In this document: positions 1-12,003 of the stretch, one piece after another
Layout of the letters: the number at the start of each line of letters is the position of its first letter
How positions within the stretch are numbered: the first letter of the stretch is position 1
Assembly: GCA_014529385.2 (NCBI GenBank)
Contig: CM043969.1
Coordinates: 22,878,446 to 22,942,445, forward strand
Length of the DNA: 64,000 nucleotides
Reading direction: 5' to 3'
DNA from: Adiantum capillus-veneris
Lineage: Eukaryota; Streptophyta; Polypodiopsida; Polypodiales; Pteridaceae
The notes under the pieces: model-generated
Told to the model about the DNA's origin: nothing
The model's input: the letters and a program-made list of their open reading frames with translations, nothing else
Databases searched by the model: none
Position numbers and translations under genes: made by a program

Positions 1-89
1 CACTATACACAAGCTGCAACCTGCAAGTAGCCCTAATTGAACTATCCTTTGGAAACTTTGAATGATGTATCTTACCCAAAATACAACCT

Positions 90-1160
90 TTACAAACATA
101 TTGAATTCCCAAAATGTGCATGCCAAAGTTTTTCAGCTGAAATAGCCTTAGAATCCACAATTTCATTTGCAAAATTTTTCCCACACTTGTCATACAAAGC
201 AAGCTTATACATCCCACAACATAAAATGTTTGATGCAACAATCTCATCACCAAAACTGCAATCATGTATTGTACATCTATCATCCATAAATTTGACTGCA
301 AGACCAAGTCTAGCAAGTGTGAATACAAAAAAAAGACTCTTCTTGATCTTAGGTATATACAATGCATCAACAAGTGTGAAAGAATGGCCATCTATAGCAG
401 TAAGCACAATCTTTCCAACTCCCTAAACCAGATAAGAGACAATGTTGTCTCAAGTGACAATATTCCCATGAGGGACACACTCAAGAGAGGTAAACAAATC
501 ACAACGTGATGTAATTTGCTTTGTAGAACCATTGTCAAAATACCACACATGTGAATGTGAAGCAACTGACATACACATATCATGGACAATAGGATCATAA
601 GTACAATTTTCACTAAAAGCCTACTCTGCATCAACATCAGCATCACAATATTGTCCTTTCACAGAAGACTCTACAATAGTTTCACTTGTATTGGAACCTG
701 TAGTTGATCCAGCCTCTTTCTTCTTAGCCTCTTTTGCCTTTAACTTTGGACACTTCTTGATCAACTGATCATTAGCTTTACAATAATGGCAATGCACCTT
801 CTTTTTTCCCTTATCACTAGAACTCCCACGCAAAGTGCTCCCAACAGACGCATTAGGAACATAAGATTTTACACTCGTAGAAGAACCATGAGAAGTGAAT
901 ACATTGTTGTTGCCACCTTTTCTTTCGTAAAGAATAAAAGCATGTTCAATTGCACATTGTTTAGCCCTTATGTTTTTTGGAAAGTGACTCTTGCAACAAC
1001 AATGTGCATAACATATCAAACTTAACAAGTTCGGGATTTCCTTGGGTCATAAGTCTCTGAGTACTAGCAAAAGTCTGGTAAGAATCTGGCAAAGCATCAA
1101 GAATAGTCTGCACAAGGGAAGTGTCAAAAATGACTTCACCTACACAAATAATTTGCTCAT
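90..1160 (-). pseudogene. Ty1/copia gag-protease fragment (copia copy 1)
   Basis: Read on the minus strand, this is the first part of a copia polyprotein. Near 1,080-1,130 is a gag segment (LVQTILDALPDSYQTF) typical of the UBN2-type gag. Near 730-800 is a zinc-knuckle-like CHYCKANDQLIKKC in which the usual His is missing. Near 540 is an aspartic-protease-like WYFDNGSTKQ. Near 100-150 is a GAG-pre-integrase segment ending LWHAHFG. The frame is broken by stops and shifts. Reverse transcriptase would lie beyond the left edge. At about 1,160 the sequence changes to an LTR of another family. The copia identity is fairly sure; it is not functional. Confidence 0.75.
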
Positions 1161-2664
1161 AATGTGAGTGAATAGACGTGAACATGGGTTAGAATATAGA
1201 CATGTGACACGGGGCCAATATTTAGGGGTCCAAATGAGAGATGGTCTATCAAAGAGCAAAGCTAGCCAATGGAACTTAAAGACCTTAGGGTTAGCTTCAT
1301 TAAAGACCCTAATAGTTAGTGTGAAAAGTCCTTTAACCTTAGGATTTAAGCTAGGGATTTGATTGAGGTGGGAGCCCAACCCAAGCTTGAGGTGCTTGAT
1401 GACTAAGATGCTTGAGGTGCTTGTCGTGCTTGAGATGCTAGGGTTCTACTTGAGGTGGGAGCCGGGGGGCCCAAGATCGAGAGGCTTAAGGACCGAGATT
1501 GTGGTGGGAACTAAGCCCAAGTCTGAGTGGCTTGAGGTGTCAAAAGGTCAACAAGGATCTCTACAAGGAGGGGGTGAGCCCTACATGTAGGGGCATGAGA
1601 GGGAACACACACACCCTCACACAAGGCAACCCTAGACCAAGGAGGCATATTGGACACATGTCAAGCCCCTAGCTAGGTTGCCCTCATAATGTGCCTAAAG
1701 CCTATTGGTTAGCCTCCCAAGGGTCCAATGATAATTTAGTTTATTTAATTAATTGTTTTTGCATTTATCAAGTCCTCTCTCTCAAAGGGAAAGGGGGACA
1801 CTTGTCCCAAGACTACCCTTGTTGCTTGATATGCACTAAGCCTACGATTGGCCAAGCTTGATCAGGAGGTCCAATCATATACAAGATAGTGCTAGAAGAG
1901 GGGGTCGACCAAAGCAAGGAGGGGGGTGTCTTGGGGGGTATACTCTTCCAGAACACACACACACACACACACACAAACTGATTGTGTGAAGTGCGAAGTG
2001 CAAGAGCTCCATCGGGCCTTCTCCAAGCTAGTAGGGAAGTTGAGAGCCTACACCAACACTCTTGGCTATGGAATGCAAATCCAACCAAGAGCCATGCTTC
2101 GATGCTAAATATTGACATCTTCTCCATCTTCATTACTATGCTATTATGTATGCTAGCAAGAAGAGTGAAGATAAGTGAGGAACTATTTCTTTCTCTTATG
2201 AATGTTTCTTCTTCCTCTTCCCTACCCTCATTCCCCGCTAGCTTTCTCCACCTTTGAAGGTGTTTGAGGCCTCGGGACTGAGTTTGGGGATAGTTAATTC
2301 TTTTTACAAATTACTTTTTTTGCTCGTGATGCATGAAGCTTACCATATTCAATGCATCACCTAGGTCACAAGGAACACAAAGATTGTATTGTACCAAGTA
2401 TCTCTTGATGGGAGAACCTATAATACAAAAGTCTACCGGAGTGGGGAACGGATCCACATAAATTTGGTCCCCAACTCTTGTCAAGTTATCTAAACTTTGT
2501 CTCTTGAAAAAGTATTGTTCATGCCAAGTTAATTAAGTACTATGATTATGTTTCTACTTTCAATTAAGTTCACCCTCTATGTTCTCAAAGTAGTCTCACA
2601 AAAATTCTTTCTTTAATTCTCCTAATTTCGCTAATCTCAAAGTTCATAGGCCATTTCCATCACA
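1160..2664 (+). repeat. Diverged gypsy LTR (same family as A and B), inverted
   Basis: Reading this stretch in reverse complement gives the same order of blocks as the LTRs at 33,122-34,643 and 40,189-41,809: the CCTCAAGCA-type short repeats, the block of stepwise GGGGACACTTGTCCC, the CA run and the GGAGCCGGTCCCC-like block. It ends with CATCACA at 2,664, directly against copia sequence. Its first roughly 90 bases, compared with the B LTR, are weak or missing. It has no associated internal region, so it is a solo or fragmentary LTR. No target duplication could be found. Confidence 0.65.
1953..1975. repeat. (CA)n microsatellite
   Basis: About eleven uninterrupted CA units lie inside the LTR fragment. 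The B LTRs have GTGAGTGTGTGTGGG at the matching place, so the run probably expanded from it. Confidence 0.9.
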
Positions 2665-3420
2665 TTTTTTCTTTTGGATCAAGCTTACTTCTTAGCTCAT
2701 CCGGCACATGCGCATAATCAATACATCCAAACACTTTAAAATCTGATACATGTGTTTTTTCACCAATGAAATTTTCTTCAGATGTCATATCATGTACTAC
2801 AACAATAGGGGTCCTATTCAGAATGTAGACACTTGTAGCAAGAGCATCAGCCCAATAGTAATGTGGCATGTTATTATCATTCGTCAATGCTCTAGCCACT
2901 TCTGCAATGTGCATGTTCTTTCTCTCAACAACACCATTTTGTTGTGGAGTATACCTGCATTAAAACTACCTCTGAATTCCATGATTTTTTAGAAAATCAT
3001 TGAGTTCATTGGAGAAGTATTCTCCCCCTCCATCTGACCTTAGGAACTTTACATGTTTCCCAATCTTTCTTTCAACCATAACTTTGAAATTTTGAAAATT
3101 TCATAAAAACCTCATGTTTCTGCTTCATGAAGTAGAACCATACCTTTCTCGTATGGTCGTCAATGAAACTCACATAGTATCTACATCCACCCATAGATCT
3201 GCAATCTTTGTCAGATGCCATACATCTGTATGCACAAAATCCAATGCATTCTTGCTTACATGTTGATCATGAGGAAAGGATTATTTTGCATGCTTTCCAA
3301 ATTGACAAGCTTCACATACTTTCGACATTTTAGTAACTCAAAATATAGGTAAACCTGTAATCATCTCTTTAGTCTGCATCATTTTCAGCCTCTACAAATT
3401 CACAACACCAATACGTTTGT
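2665..3420 (-). pseudogene. Ty1/copia integrase fragment (copia copy 2)
   Basis: The minus strand encodes a copia integrase in order: CEACQFGKHAK near 3,290 (end of the zinc-binding part), FLRSDGGGEYFSNELNDFL near 3,000-3,060 (second catalytic Asp), YTPQQNGVVERKN near 2,920-2,950 (catalytic Glu), then the post-core segment YYWADALATSVYILNRTP and KLDPKEK up to 2,665. Frames are interrupted between these motifs. At 2,664 an LTR fragment of another family cuts it off, so reverse transcriptase and RNase H are absent. It belongs with the gag and protease remnants at 4,410-5,530. Confidence 0.75.
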
Positions 3421-3534
3421 GCCAAACCTCTGTATATGGAACAACACATGCACCTTGTGCAAACATGGCAGCATTCACTTTGGGCACATTTACATCCAAA
3501 GTAAACATTATGTCCACTATAATATATGCACCCT

Positions 3535-4405
3535 ATTGTCCTTTAGGTTCATAAGGAGCCATGGAGCATGTCAAAAGAATATTATATCTCTTACAAGGGG
3601 AATCTTGGGGACAAGGATGAAGTGCTAAATACAACAAACATGAAAAAACTGGGTTCAACATTATGAGTTGTAGAATCCCATAGAAACTATTCAATATCTA
3701 CCCAAAATTGATCCTTATGACTAGATATGGTTACTACCTACAAAATGCATGTAGTTGTCACAAGAAACTAACAATATTGAAAAAGCTATACTTGATATAC
3801 TAGAATGTTTCTTTTTCTTCTATAATTGAAAAAATCAACCATCATTGTCTACTATGAAAAATAGGGTATTAGGTGCCCCAAAACTCAAGAAATATTATCT
3901 TTATGTTACAATATGCGACATAGAAAATCAAAACTGCATTTGGATATCATGAAAGCCACCAAAAAAATCATAGAAGAGCTAAAATTGGCTCAAAAACAGG
4001 ATTTGACAATTTTTGTAATTTGGTCATAACTTACAACTTTAACATTTATTTCTCCCTAGAAGCATCAGGACATGTTGAGGACTACTAAAGATAGTTCTCT
4101 AGCATTATAGACCTCACAAACATGAATTCTAGAGTGATATAGTTGCAAAAATTTGAAAAAAACAAAAAACAGGACCCGTTTTCTCACACAGTTTAGGTTG
4201 TGAAATTTTGTGCAAGGACATGGTTAAAGATGGAATTGATATTCCAAAAAAATGTCGAGTTTTTTTCAGCTCATGAGACAACTTTCTAGATAGATAGCAC
4301 CTCAAAATTCATTTTGAAACTCTTGACATAATTCAAGGAAAATGGTCACTTAATAGGACATAAAAGTGTCCCAGGACATAAAAGTGTCCCATTACCAACC
4401 TAGTG
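3535..4405 (-). mobile_element. Partial copy of TTAA-flanked element, inside copia copy 2
   Basis: This stretch is the inverted, slightly diverged copy of 15,600-16,473. It ends at 4,405 with CCTAGTG followed by TTAA, the same end as the full element at 15,600-16,939. The other end stops at the position matching 16,473 and lacks a terminal repeat. It contains the repeated phrase GGACATAAAAGTGTCCC twice. It separates the copia integrase from its protease region, so it inserted into that element. No convincing protein was seen. Confidence 0.7.
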
Positions 4406-4409
4406 TTAA

Positions 4410-4740
4410 ACCTGACCTGTAAACCCTGCTCAATCATTTTCCCAACAAAAACCATGTTCTTTGTATGCTGGATACATGTAGTACAATAGCCAGGTACTTC
4501 ACTTTACCATCTATCATTGAAAATGGCACATTCCTTGTATGCATGATAGGTTGTGTAGTATGATAATCTTCAGTTCTACATAGCTAGGACTTTGTAAAGT
4601 CTATATTTCCTTAAACCATTCACCATGGCTGATCATGTGATTTGATGCACCAGAATCCACATACTAGACATTATCACTGGATTTTTCCACATTTACAGAC
4701 ATAGTATTCAGCATGTGCTGCACCAGAAAGAGCCTCTCAA
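4410..4740 (-). pseudogene. Ty1/copia protease region (copia copy 2)
   Basis: On the minus strand near 4,640-4,665 is the aspartic protease signature YVDSGASNHM, preceded by an in-frame stop. The downstream GAG-pre-integrase part is degenerate and then interrupted at 4,409 by the TTAA-flanked element. The gag lies immediately upstream at 4,857-5,530. It is not functional. Confidence 0.65.
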
Positions 4741-4856
4741 GCTCATTTGTATTCTTGCTAATGGTTGCATAAATGTTTTTTTGCCTCTTGTATGGACAGT
4801 CACATTCAAAATGACCATGTCTTCAATAGCTCCAACATACTATATTTTCATGTGAC

Positions 4857-5530
4857 CTACATTATTGCATTGCGAATTTCCAAGACATCTTGGACTCCCC
4901 TTGCCTCAAAACTTTCCTCGACCACCACCTGTGTTTTGACCCTGATTGTTGTTCCATTGTTGTGCTTGGTGGTTGCCTCTTCCTTGGCCTCGAACACGAC
5001 CTGTACAATGTCCTCTTCCTCTTCCTTTCTTGTTGAAAATGACCTATTCAAAATTGTTTCCACCCTACATAGAGGAGTCTTCTTCAAGTTCCTTCTCTTC
5101 CAAATCAATAAGGACACCAAATCTATAAACGAGGGAATGTTCTCTCGAAGATGGATTCTAATTTTAAACTGTTTGTATTCAGGACCGAAACCTTGTAGAT
5201 AGACTATTACTTTATCATCATCATCGATTGTAACGCCAATCAATGCAAGTGACTCACATGTGTTCTTTATCTTCAGTGAATGGTCATTGACGGTAAGGAT
5301 TTTCTTCTGCACAGTATTCAACTCAGTCTTCCATTGGAGCTTCCTTGCCTTTGTGTTGGTCACATCCAATGGCAACAAAGTGTCCCAAGCTTCCTTAAGA
5401 GATTGAGCATCCTTTATATGCCCAATCATAGTGTCATGTACACTAACAGGAAGCCTATACATGACCTTTTGAGCTCCCCGGTTTCAATATTTAAATGTCT
5501 TAATTTGTGCATCACTCGCACCTTCCTCTT
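4857..5530 (-). pseudogene. Ty1/copia gag (copia copy 2)
   Basis: A 201-codon open stretch on the minus strand (5,462 to 4,857) has the copia UBN2-type gag pattern: AKEAWDTL-like SLKEAWDTLLP, KARKLQWKTEL, a long helical region, then VIVYLQGFGPEYKQF. The RNA-binding part that should follow is degenerate. The N-terminal region upstream is decayed and contains a tandem duplication (5,619-5,785). The primer-binding site at 6,183-6,198 fits the same element. The protein would assemble into cytoplasmic virus-like particles, but this copy is broken. Confidence 0.7.
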
Positions 5531-5618
5531 GTAGTGGTGGTGTTATCTCATGCTCTCCATCAATGTAGTCCCAATAACATTTTCCCATAAGGAAATTGGT
5601 CATTCTGAACTTCTAAGC

Positions 5619-5785
5619 ATGGAAGTTGTTCTTGTCCAGCTTCTCAATGAAAACCTGGTTAATCCCATCATTGTTGGACGACATGTTTCCAACAATGTTG
5701 TCCAACAAATCATGGAAATTGTTCTTGTCCAGCTTCTCAATGACAACTTGGTTAAGCCCATCATTTTTGGAAGACATGTGTACAA
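5619..5785. repeat. 93-bp tandem duplication
   Basis: The phrase ATGGAAGTTGTTCTTGTCC at 5,619 recurs as ATGGAAATTGTTCTTGTCC at 5,712. The following roughly 70 bases match with few differences up to GACATGTGTAC. It lies in the upstream part of copia copy 2. Confidence 0.85.
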
Positions 5786-6182
5786 TCCTTTACACACTCT
5801 TTGAGAAGCTTGCTAGAAATAGTCAATCACCACCTATGGCCACAATCTGCGTACATATACCTCTTTCACTGTACTTAACAATATATGTGCACACTGCATC
5901 TAAACCAAATCTTTCTGCACCACCTATATGCAGATTTGTAAAATCTCAAACTTTAGCGTTTCTGCATGCGAGCGCACTTTAACTCTAAAACAGGGGTTGA
6001 AACGCACCCGGAATGGAAATATGGATGCACACTTATAGTCCAAAGGAATGTGTAGATCCCTGAGATGCACACTTTCCAAAATAACTCACTCAATTGGAGA
6101 TTGTTAATGATGGCTCCCAAGAATACTGAAGTCGTTTCCTAGATTGCTCATGCTTGTTTCTCCAAGATCCTCAGACACAAAC

Positions 6183-6198
6183 CATACTCTGATACCAT
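6183..6198 (-). promoter_or_regulatory. Primer-binding site, tRNA-iMet type (copia copy 2)
   Basis: The minus strand reads TGGTATCAGAGTATGG, the usual copia primer site complementary to the 3' end of initiator tRNA-Met. It abuts TGTCAAGAG at 6,199, the expected LTR edge. Confidence 0.8.
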
Positions 6199-6492
6199 GT
6201 CAAGAGATAGAGAAGGAGAGGACTGGAGATATTGCAAGCACACACACATATACACACACAAAGATGGAGGCAAAAGAGTGTACTTCTTCTTATTCACAAA
6301 CTCGAGATAAGAGGTCTACAAAACATAAGGGAAAAGACAACATAAAAAGGGATCTAGTACAACGGTCTAGTATGAACCACTAATGAGTGAGGTGAGTAGA
6401 TAAGTGTTCCATCACTCTGGTAGGTAGACTAACTCGGTGTAGTCCAGCTGTAGTATCATTGGCAAAGATATGTGTATCCACCAAGGCGCGCC
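6199..6492 (-). repeat. Part of the 5' LTR of copia copy 2
   Basis: It begins TGTCAAGAG next to the primer site and runs to the GCGCC target of the next element. The rest of this LTR should continue after 12,003, but its outer end was not located because no second copy lies in the window. Confidence 0.5.
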
Positions 6493-6870
6493 TGCTATAA
6501 ACGAAAACATGGCTGCCCTGCAAAATACCCAAGATAACACAATATCTAGCATAAACTGACAAATCTGCATACCTGGAAATTTCCATAGCACATAAACGTG
6601 ACGTATGCGAACAGAGAGAGACTGAGAGCAAGACAGAGAAAAAGAGAACACGTGTAGGCGCACCTTATAGAGTGGAGTGCTACACCAACACAACGAGAGA
6701 GAAGAGAGGAGAGGAGAGAAGAAAAGAATGCAAATACATTGGGTGCAATCTCCCCCCGTGCAAGAGTGAGCATTTCCCTCTTGCACATATTTGTTTTATA
6801 CATTTCTTGAATGCTCAAAAATGAGTACAAACTGGCCGGCCGGACATAATAAAATATCAATTCTATAACA
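6493..6870 (-). repeat. 3' LTR of element F (with internal deletion)
   Basis: It matches 11,511-11,998 but lacks about 110 bases after GGACATAA. The inside edge reads, on the minus strand, a purine-rich CCAGTGGAGAGGTA before TGTTATAG, a plausible polypurine tract. Confidence 0.85.
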
Positions 6871-7294
6871 TACCTCTCCACTGGAAAGCAACTGTCCTCA
6901 GTTGCGAAGATAAAAATATGCAAACAATACTTGTCAAAAACAATGCTTAGAAATCTGTATCAAATAGTAAAAAATTTATAAAATCAGACAACATTGCTTA
7001 TGCCTGTCGTCATCCACATACTACCTATTCTAGTCTCCCATACCATTAGAATAAGCAGCATATGTCATACCCTGATGAATCAGAATATCATTGGTCACAC
7101 TCATCATCAATCTCATAATGTCAAGTCTCATCACATAAACACTGCTAAATAATCACCAGATACCAAATTCCAATCCAATTCCAATTCCACAATATAAGTC
7201 CAAATCCAAGTCACTTTCATTATGTACCTGGGTAACAAAATCATACCAGTTACAGGGGTGGCCAGTCACTGTAACATGATTTTGTGATCGGTGT

Positions 7295-7482
7295 TGCCTA
7301 AATCGGCGAGTCTACACCATTAAGACGTGCTGCCTAAATCGGAGAATCTGCACTAGTGCTGCCTAAATCGGAAAATCAGCATTTGGTATAAGTTTAAAAA
7401 TCATGAATCTACAATTTATCAATGTGCTGCCTAAATCGGCGGATCTGTACCAAGATGAGTATCTACACACTGCCTAAATCGG
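7295..7482. repeat. Five spaced copies of TGCCTAAATCGG
   Basis: Exact copies start at 7,295, 7,331, 7,360, 7,428 and 7,471. Each is followed by a similar (c/a)(g/a)AATCTG-like tail. Spacing varies from 29 to 68 bases, so it is not a simple tandem array. It lies in the interior of element F. Confidence 0.85.
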
Positions 7483-10139
7483 CAAATCTGTGTGCATGTG
7501 ACCAATGGACTAGACCAGGCATAAGAACATAAAAAATGTACTACCTCGTTCACACCACATTGGAGTAAGGTTGAGTAGCAAAGTGCTCACAAATTACTAT
7601 GCATTGGCGAAAGCACCTCGGCTCATGTAAGTAGATGCATAGCGCAATGTGAAATGATCGCAATAGCAATTTCATTTAATACAAGTATTGACACCATGTT
7701 AGAGAATGCAGGTAAGTAAAAAGATCCATACTGTATGTTAATAGATTGTAATCAAGCTGATAAGTAAGGTATATGCGTTGAATTTTTGTAACGGTGTTGT
7801 TCTCTGTGGAATGGTATATGTGTAGGACTTTGAAAATCATAGAATTTTGAGAGAGTCCCATTAGTGTATGATTGCTTGTGTTTACGAGAAGATTTTTCAA
7901 AACCAAGAAATAAAAATGCGGAGAGAACTCACCTGTGTGCTTTTTGTAAACCATTAGAATCTGGATGATGTACTGCATCTGAAAAGTAGGAGACAACTGC
8001 AACTAGCAAACTTAGACCAAAGTATAGGTAATAGATCCAAAATGTGGTAGTGAAGGACTAATAATTAGTCATGAACTTGACAACTACAAAGGGGATTAGT
8101 ATACAACGGAGACAAATGTGAGACAATTGAGTGGAAAATAAATTTTCTACAGTTTTAGCTTAATAAATGTATGAACCACATTTGATTTGAGTTTATAGAT
8201 TACTGTAAGAGACAAAATTACAGTACACGAATTACTTACATGCATCTACTAAATGAAGCAGTCCTCTTGATATGGCAAAATGTTGTCGGTTGACTAGTGT
8301 TTAGTCATCATGTAAAGGCTACACTATAAATAGTAGATTGATCCAACAAATAAAGCAAACAATGCGAAATTAATTTCGAGTTAGACGTCAAAGTATGTAA
8401 AAGAATATGAATCAAGACAATGCATGGCAAGACCAAAAACTTAAGCTCCTCTTTTAAACTCCTAGTATGAGAGTCTGCAGCGTGTACAAATTAGGTAAAC
8501 TAGGCTAAATAATTCTCTTGAAAGTCAAACAATGCAAACCACACGAGGTAGAACCTTGTTAGTCCAAATTAAGGGAAGTAAATGTGTAATTAGTTGAAAT
8601 AGAAGAATAAAGATCGCACAAGTAGGGATGCCGGTTTGCGCATTAACGAGACACTCATAGAGTAGGTGTGTTTGTGTGGTCACATGTAATGGCCATGGAT
8701 AGTGTGCCAAAAATTCAATCAAGATAGATGGGTCACACTATCAGCTTGCTGAAAATAGCATAGTTGGAATTAATAAGCATATTTTACTAGATATATGATA
8801 AACAACTACATAATTACTAAGAAACTAATACCTATCTAAGCTCTAACCAATAACATCAAATGTATAAAACTGTACACAATCATTCTCTTTCTCTATATAT
8901 TTATTTAGATGGTTTTTTAAATAATTATAATAATAATAATAAATTCAATTGTTTGATTATGATACTAATATAGTTTACAACTGTAAAAAAGTATAACACT
9001 ATTGATTGCAATTAACAAAACGCAATGGGGGGTGAAGAGAGAGGGAGGAATGAATTGTTATAGTCATCGTCTTCAAAACGCCAAAATTTCTTATGAGACC
9101 CATCGGCTAGAATCCTTATGGATCCAATTTAATATCCAGGTACAAAAATAAAATGAAGTAAAGTGGAAGATTGCTATAAGAAAAATGTTGTCCGAGAAAG
9201 TATTGCATGGGTCGTCAAAAAGCTTCGTCAGTGTGTACTTCTGCGACTGTCGTCGGGGGGTCAGAATGCTACATTAGACACCTTCAAAGGCCAAACTTAC
9301 AAATGATACAATCTCGATGGAGCTAATTACAATATCTAGGTATAAAAAATAAAACAAAGTGAAGTGTGAAACTAAGGCAACATCCTAAAATCTGCATGTT
9401 AAAACCATCATCAACATTGTCGTGAATTCTCGATGGTTCTCCACAGTGGGCGGTGTCGCAGAAAGTATTGCAATGGTCGTTGCAGATCTGCATCAATGTT
9501 CGTTGTTGTAGGTAGCTACACCGGTCACCGAAGAGTTGCGTCAAGTATCACCTCTATAGGTAGTTGGATTGGGCGAGGGGAGAGGGAGAAAGTGGGGGCA
9601 AGAGCAGACAACTTTGAACTACCATAAGCGGGGGTTTTGTGGCCGGTCGTGAGCAACTTTGGGGTGCTAGTGCAGGTTGGTACAAATTGATAGCATTGTG
9701 GAAAGCTATGTGAACGTGTGCTCTATCCAAAGGTGTTTGCCCGGGATTTTTCTCCGATCTTGGTTCTTCTCACTGCATGGATGCAGACCTTCCCCCCCCC
9801 CCTTTGTGAGGCATGTCCTTGTGCATTTGGAGTCCCAAAGACAGATTTATGCTTTATTTGCTGCGACACTTGGGCCATTTGTGAACAGCAGGGCACAGGT
9901 TACTCCTGTAAATTTCACGAGCTCTGTATGCCAAAAGAAAGCAAAAATGAGGGGTAGCACCAGTACCAAAGAAAAATCCTCAAGGGGGGGCTCTCAGAGG
10001 CTTGCCTGGGCTTCTTCACGAAGAGGAGACTGCCTCTCACATGGCGCCTGCTAGCTCCGTGCCACAAGGTGTGTGTGGCTTACATAGAAATCACAGTTGA
10101 CCCGGGAGAGGGAGAGAGGGAGAGTGTTGGTAGCGGCTC

Positions 10140-10167
10140 TGAGAGAGAGAGAGAGAGAGAGAGAGAA
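10140..10167. repeat. (GA)n microsatellite
   Basis: About fourteen GA units lie in the interior of element F. Confidence 0.9.
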
Positions 10168-11493
10168 ATAGAGGAGATATGAGCACTAGATGGGTGCATG
10201 TACAGAAAAGGAGAGAGACAAAGGGATGCAAGTGGAAAAAGAAAAAATGACTGGTGATGCTGACGCATGCAGACAGTTGCCTAGGGTGAGGGAGTTGAGT
10301 GGAGTGTGACCACTATATCTCGAGTTTGAGTGGCACCATGTGTGTAGGAGTTGGCATGCACAGCTAGAGTGGCACGGAGAGGCGAGTGGGCTGATGGTAC
10401 GCACTGATTGTTGGTCGAGAGGTGATAAGCCAAACAAAAGGGTGGGCGAGAACCACACGGCCCTCCAGTTTGCATGCACCCAGGGTAAGAGTTGGCGTTC
10501 TCCATGCCACGAATCGAAATAAAAGAATATTAACTGCCGCTGCTGCGCGTGGCCGGGTGTGTGCTCCATACGCTTCCAAACTGGCAATCCACTGGTAGGT
10601 AAGTTTTCGGCACATCCTATTGGATGAGGTTCTCCTAGAGTTCCTCTTAAACACCGCCTCTCCTTTCCTCCTCAACGTCTACTCTTACCTCACGTGGTCC
10701 CCATGTGGCCCGGTCTCATAATGGAGTCTCTGATATTGGCTCTAAAGCTGCCGGCGGAAGCAGGATAGGAAGAGCGCGCAGGCGGTGCTGATGACGATCT
10801 TCTCAGGCATGTGTGTGTATGAGAAGACTTAGCTGGACGTTCCATAAACACAGTATTAGCCAGCCCAAGTGCAAAAATAAGATGTGCCATTGTTGCATGT
10901 TAGCCGCCAACTCTGTTGTCGCTACAAGGGTGCAATTGCAGTAACAACACGGGAATGGAGATGATGCAGTATGCGTCTGGAATGTATTTGCACACAGAGT
11001 TGTTCCTCTTATTCTGATTGAGCCTAAAGCTCACGCTCTTTTTTCACGATAATTGTGTCGCCTATGTCGGGGAGGTAGCACGGATTGTTAAGAGAGAATC
11101 CTGGTTCTTCTAATTACTTCCTCAAAACTCCACCATTCAAAAATATCGTTCAATGTCTCCTGTTTCATTAAATCTCTATGCATAGACTATGTATTATAAT
11201 TATATATGGGGGATGCATGCTTAAACAAGTTAATTCTATTGAGTTTCATACTTAATTATTCTTCAATCGTCTTTTAATTCCATGATAATTCATGTTGATT
11301 ATTTTATTTTATTTTTAAACTTCAAGCAAGGTTTGTTTTAATTGAATTATATAACGATGTTTATGCACTTGTCGAAATAAAATTTTCATACCAATGATAC
11401 TAATAAGATAAGTAAGGTAAACTTAGTTGTGGGATTGATTGGTCATGAATCTCCTCGCATCCTCGTATCTAGCACTATCAGGAGACTTTTAAT

Positions 11494-11509
11494 ATAGCTT
11501 TGATACCAC
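11494..11509 (-). promoter_or_regulatory. Primer-binding site of element F
   Basis: The minus-strand TGGTATCAAAGCTATA resembles the tRNA-iMet primer site and lies one base inside the right LTR. Confidence 0.75.
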
Positions 11510-11510
11510 T

Positions 11511-11998
11511 GCTACAAACGAAAACATGGTTTCCCTGCAAAATACCCAAGATAACACAATATCTAGCATAAACTGACAAATGTGCATACCTAGCAATTCC
11601 CATAGCACATAAACCGCGACGTATGTGAACAGAGAGAGACTGAGAGCAAGACAGAGCAAAAGAGAACACGTGTAGGCGCACCTCCTAGCGTGGAGTGCTA
11701 CACCAACATGACGAGAGATAAGAGAGGAGAGGAGAGAAGAATACACAGACATTGGGTGCTATCTCCCCCCGTGAAAGAGTGAGCATTTCCCTCTTGCACG
11801 TATTTGTTTTATAGATTTCTTGAATGCCCAAAAATGAGTACAAACTGGCCGGCTGGACATAATTGGCTAAAGCTCAAAAAGAGCACTTGAATAATCAAAT
11901 ATACATAAAATGTAACATCCTTCTACATAATCCATTATCTTCTTATGATTTTGCCACCTGTCAGCTGCAATAGATAATAAAATATCAATTCTATAACA
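11511..11998 (-). repeat. 5' LTR of element F
   Basis: This full 488-bp copy begins TGCTACAAACG and ends CTATAACA. The target duplication GCGCC follows directly. Confidence 0.85.
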
Positions 11999-12003
11999 GC
12001 GCC

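Larger units (their letters stand above)
6493..11998 (-). mobile_element. Complete non-autonomous LTR retrotransposon (element F)
   Basis: Two direct LTR copies (6,493-6,870 and 11,511-11,998) begin TGCTAyAAACG and end CTATAACA. They are flanked by identical GCGCC at 6,488-6,492 and 11,999-12,003, a perfect 5-bp target duplication. A tRNA-iMet-type primer site (TGGTATCAAAGCTATA, 11,494-11,509 minus) lies beside the right LTR, so the element is on the minus strand. Its 4.6-kb interior shows no gag, protease, reverse transcriptase or integrase motif in any frame. This fits a large non-autonomous (LARD-like) element dependent on a relative. Short interior ORFs look random. Confidence 0.8.
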
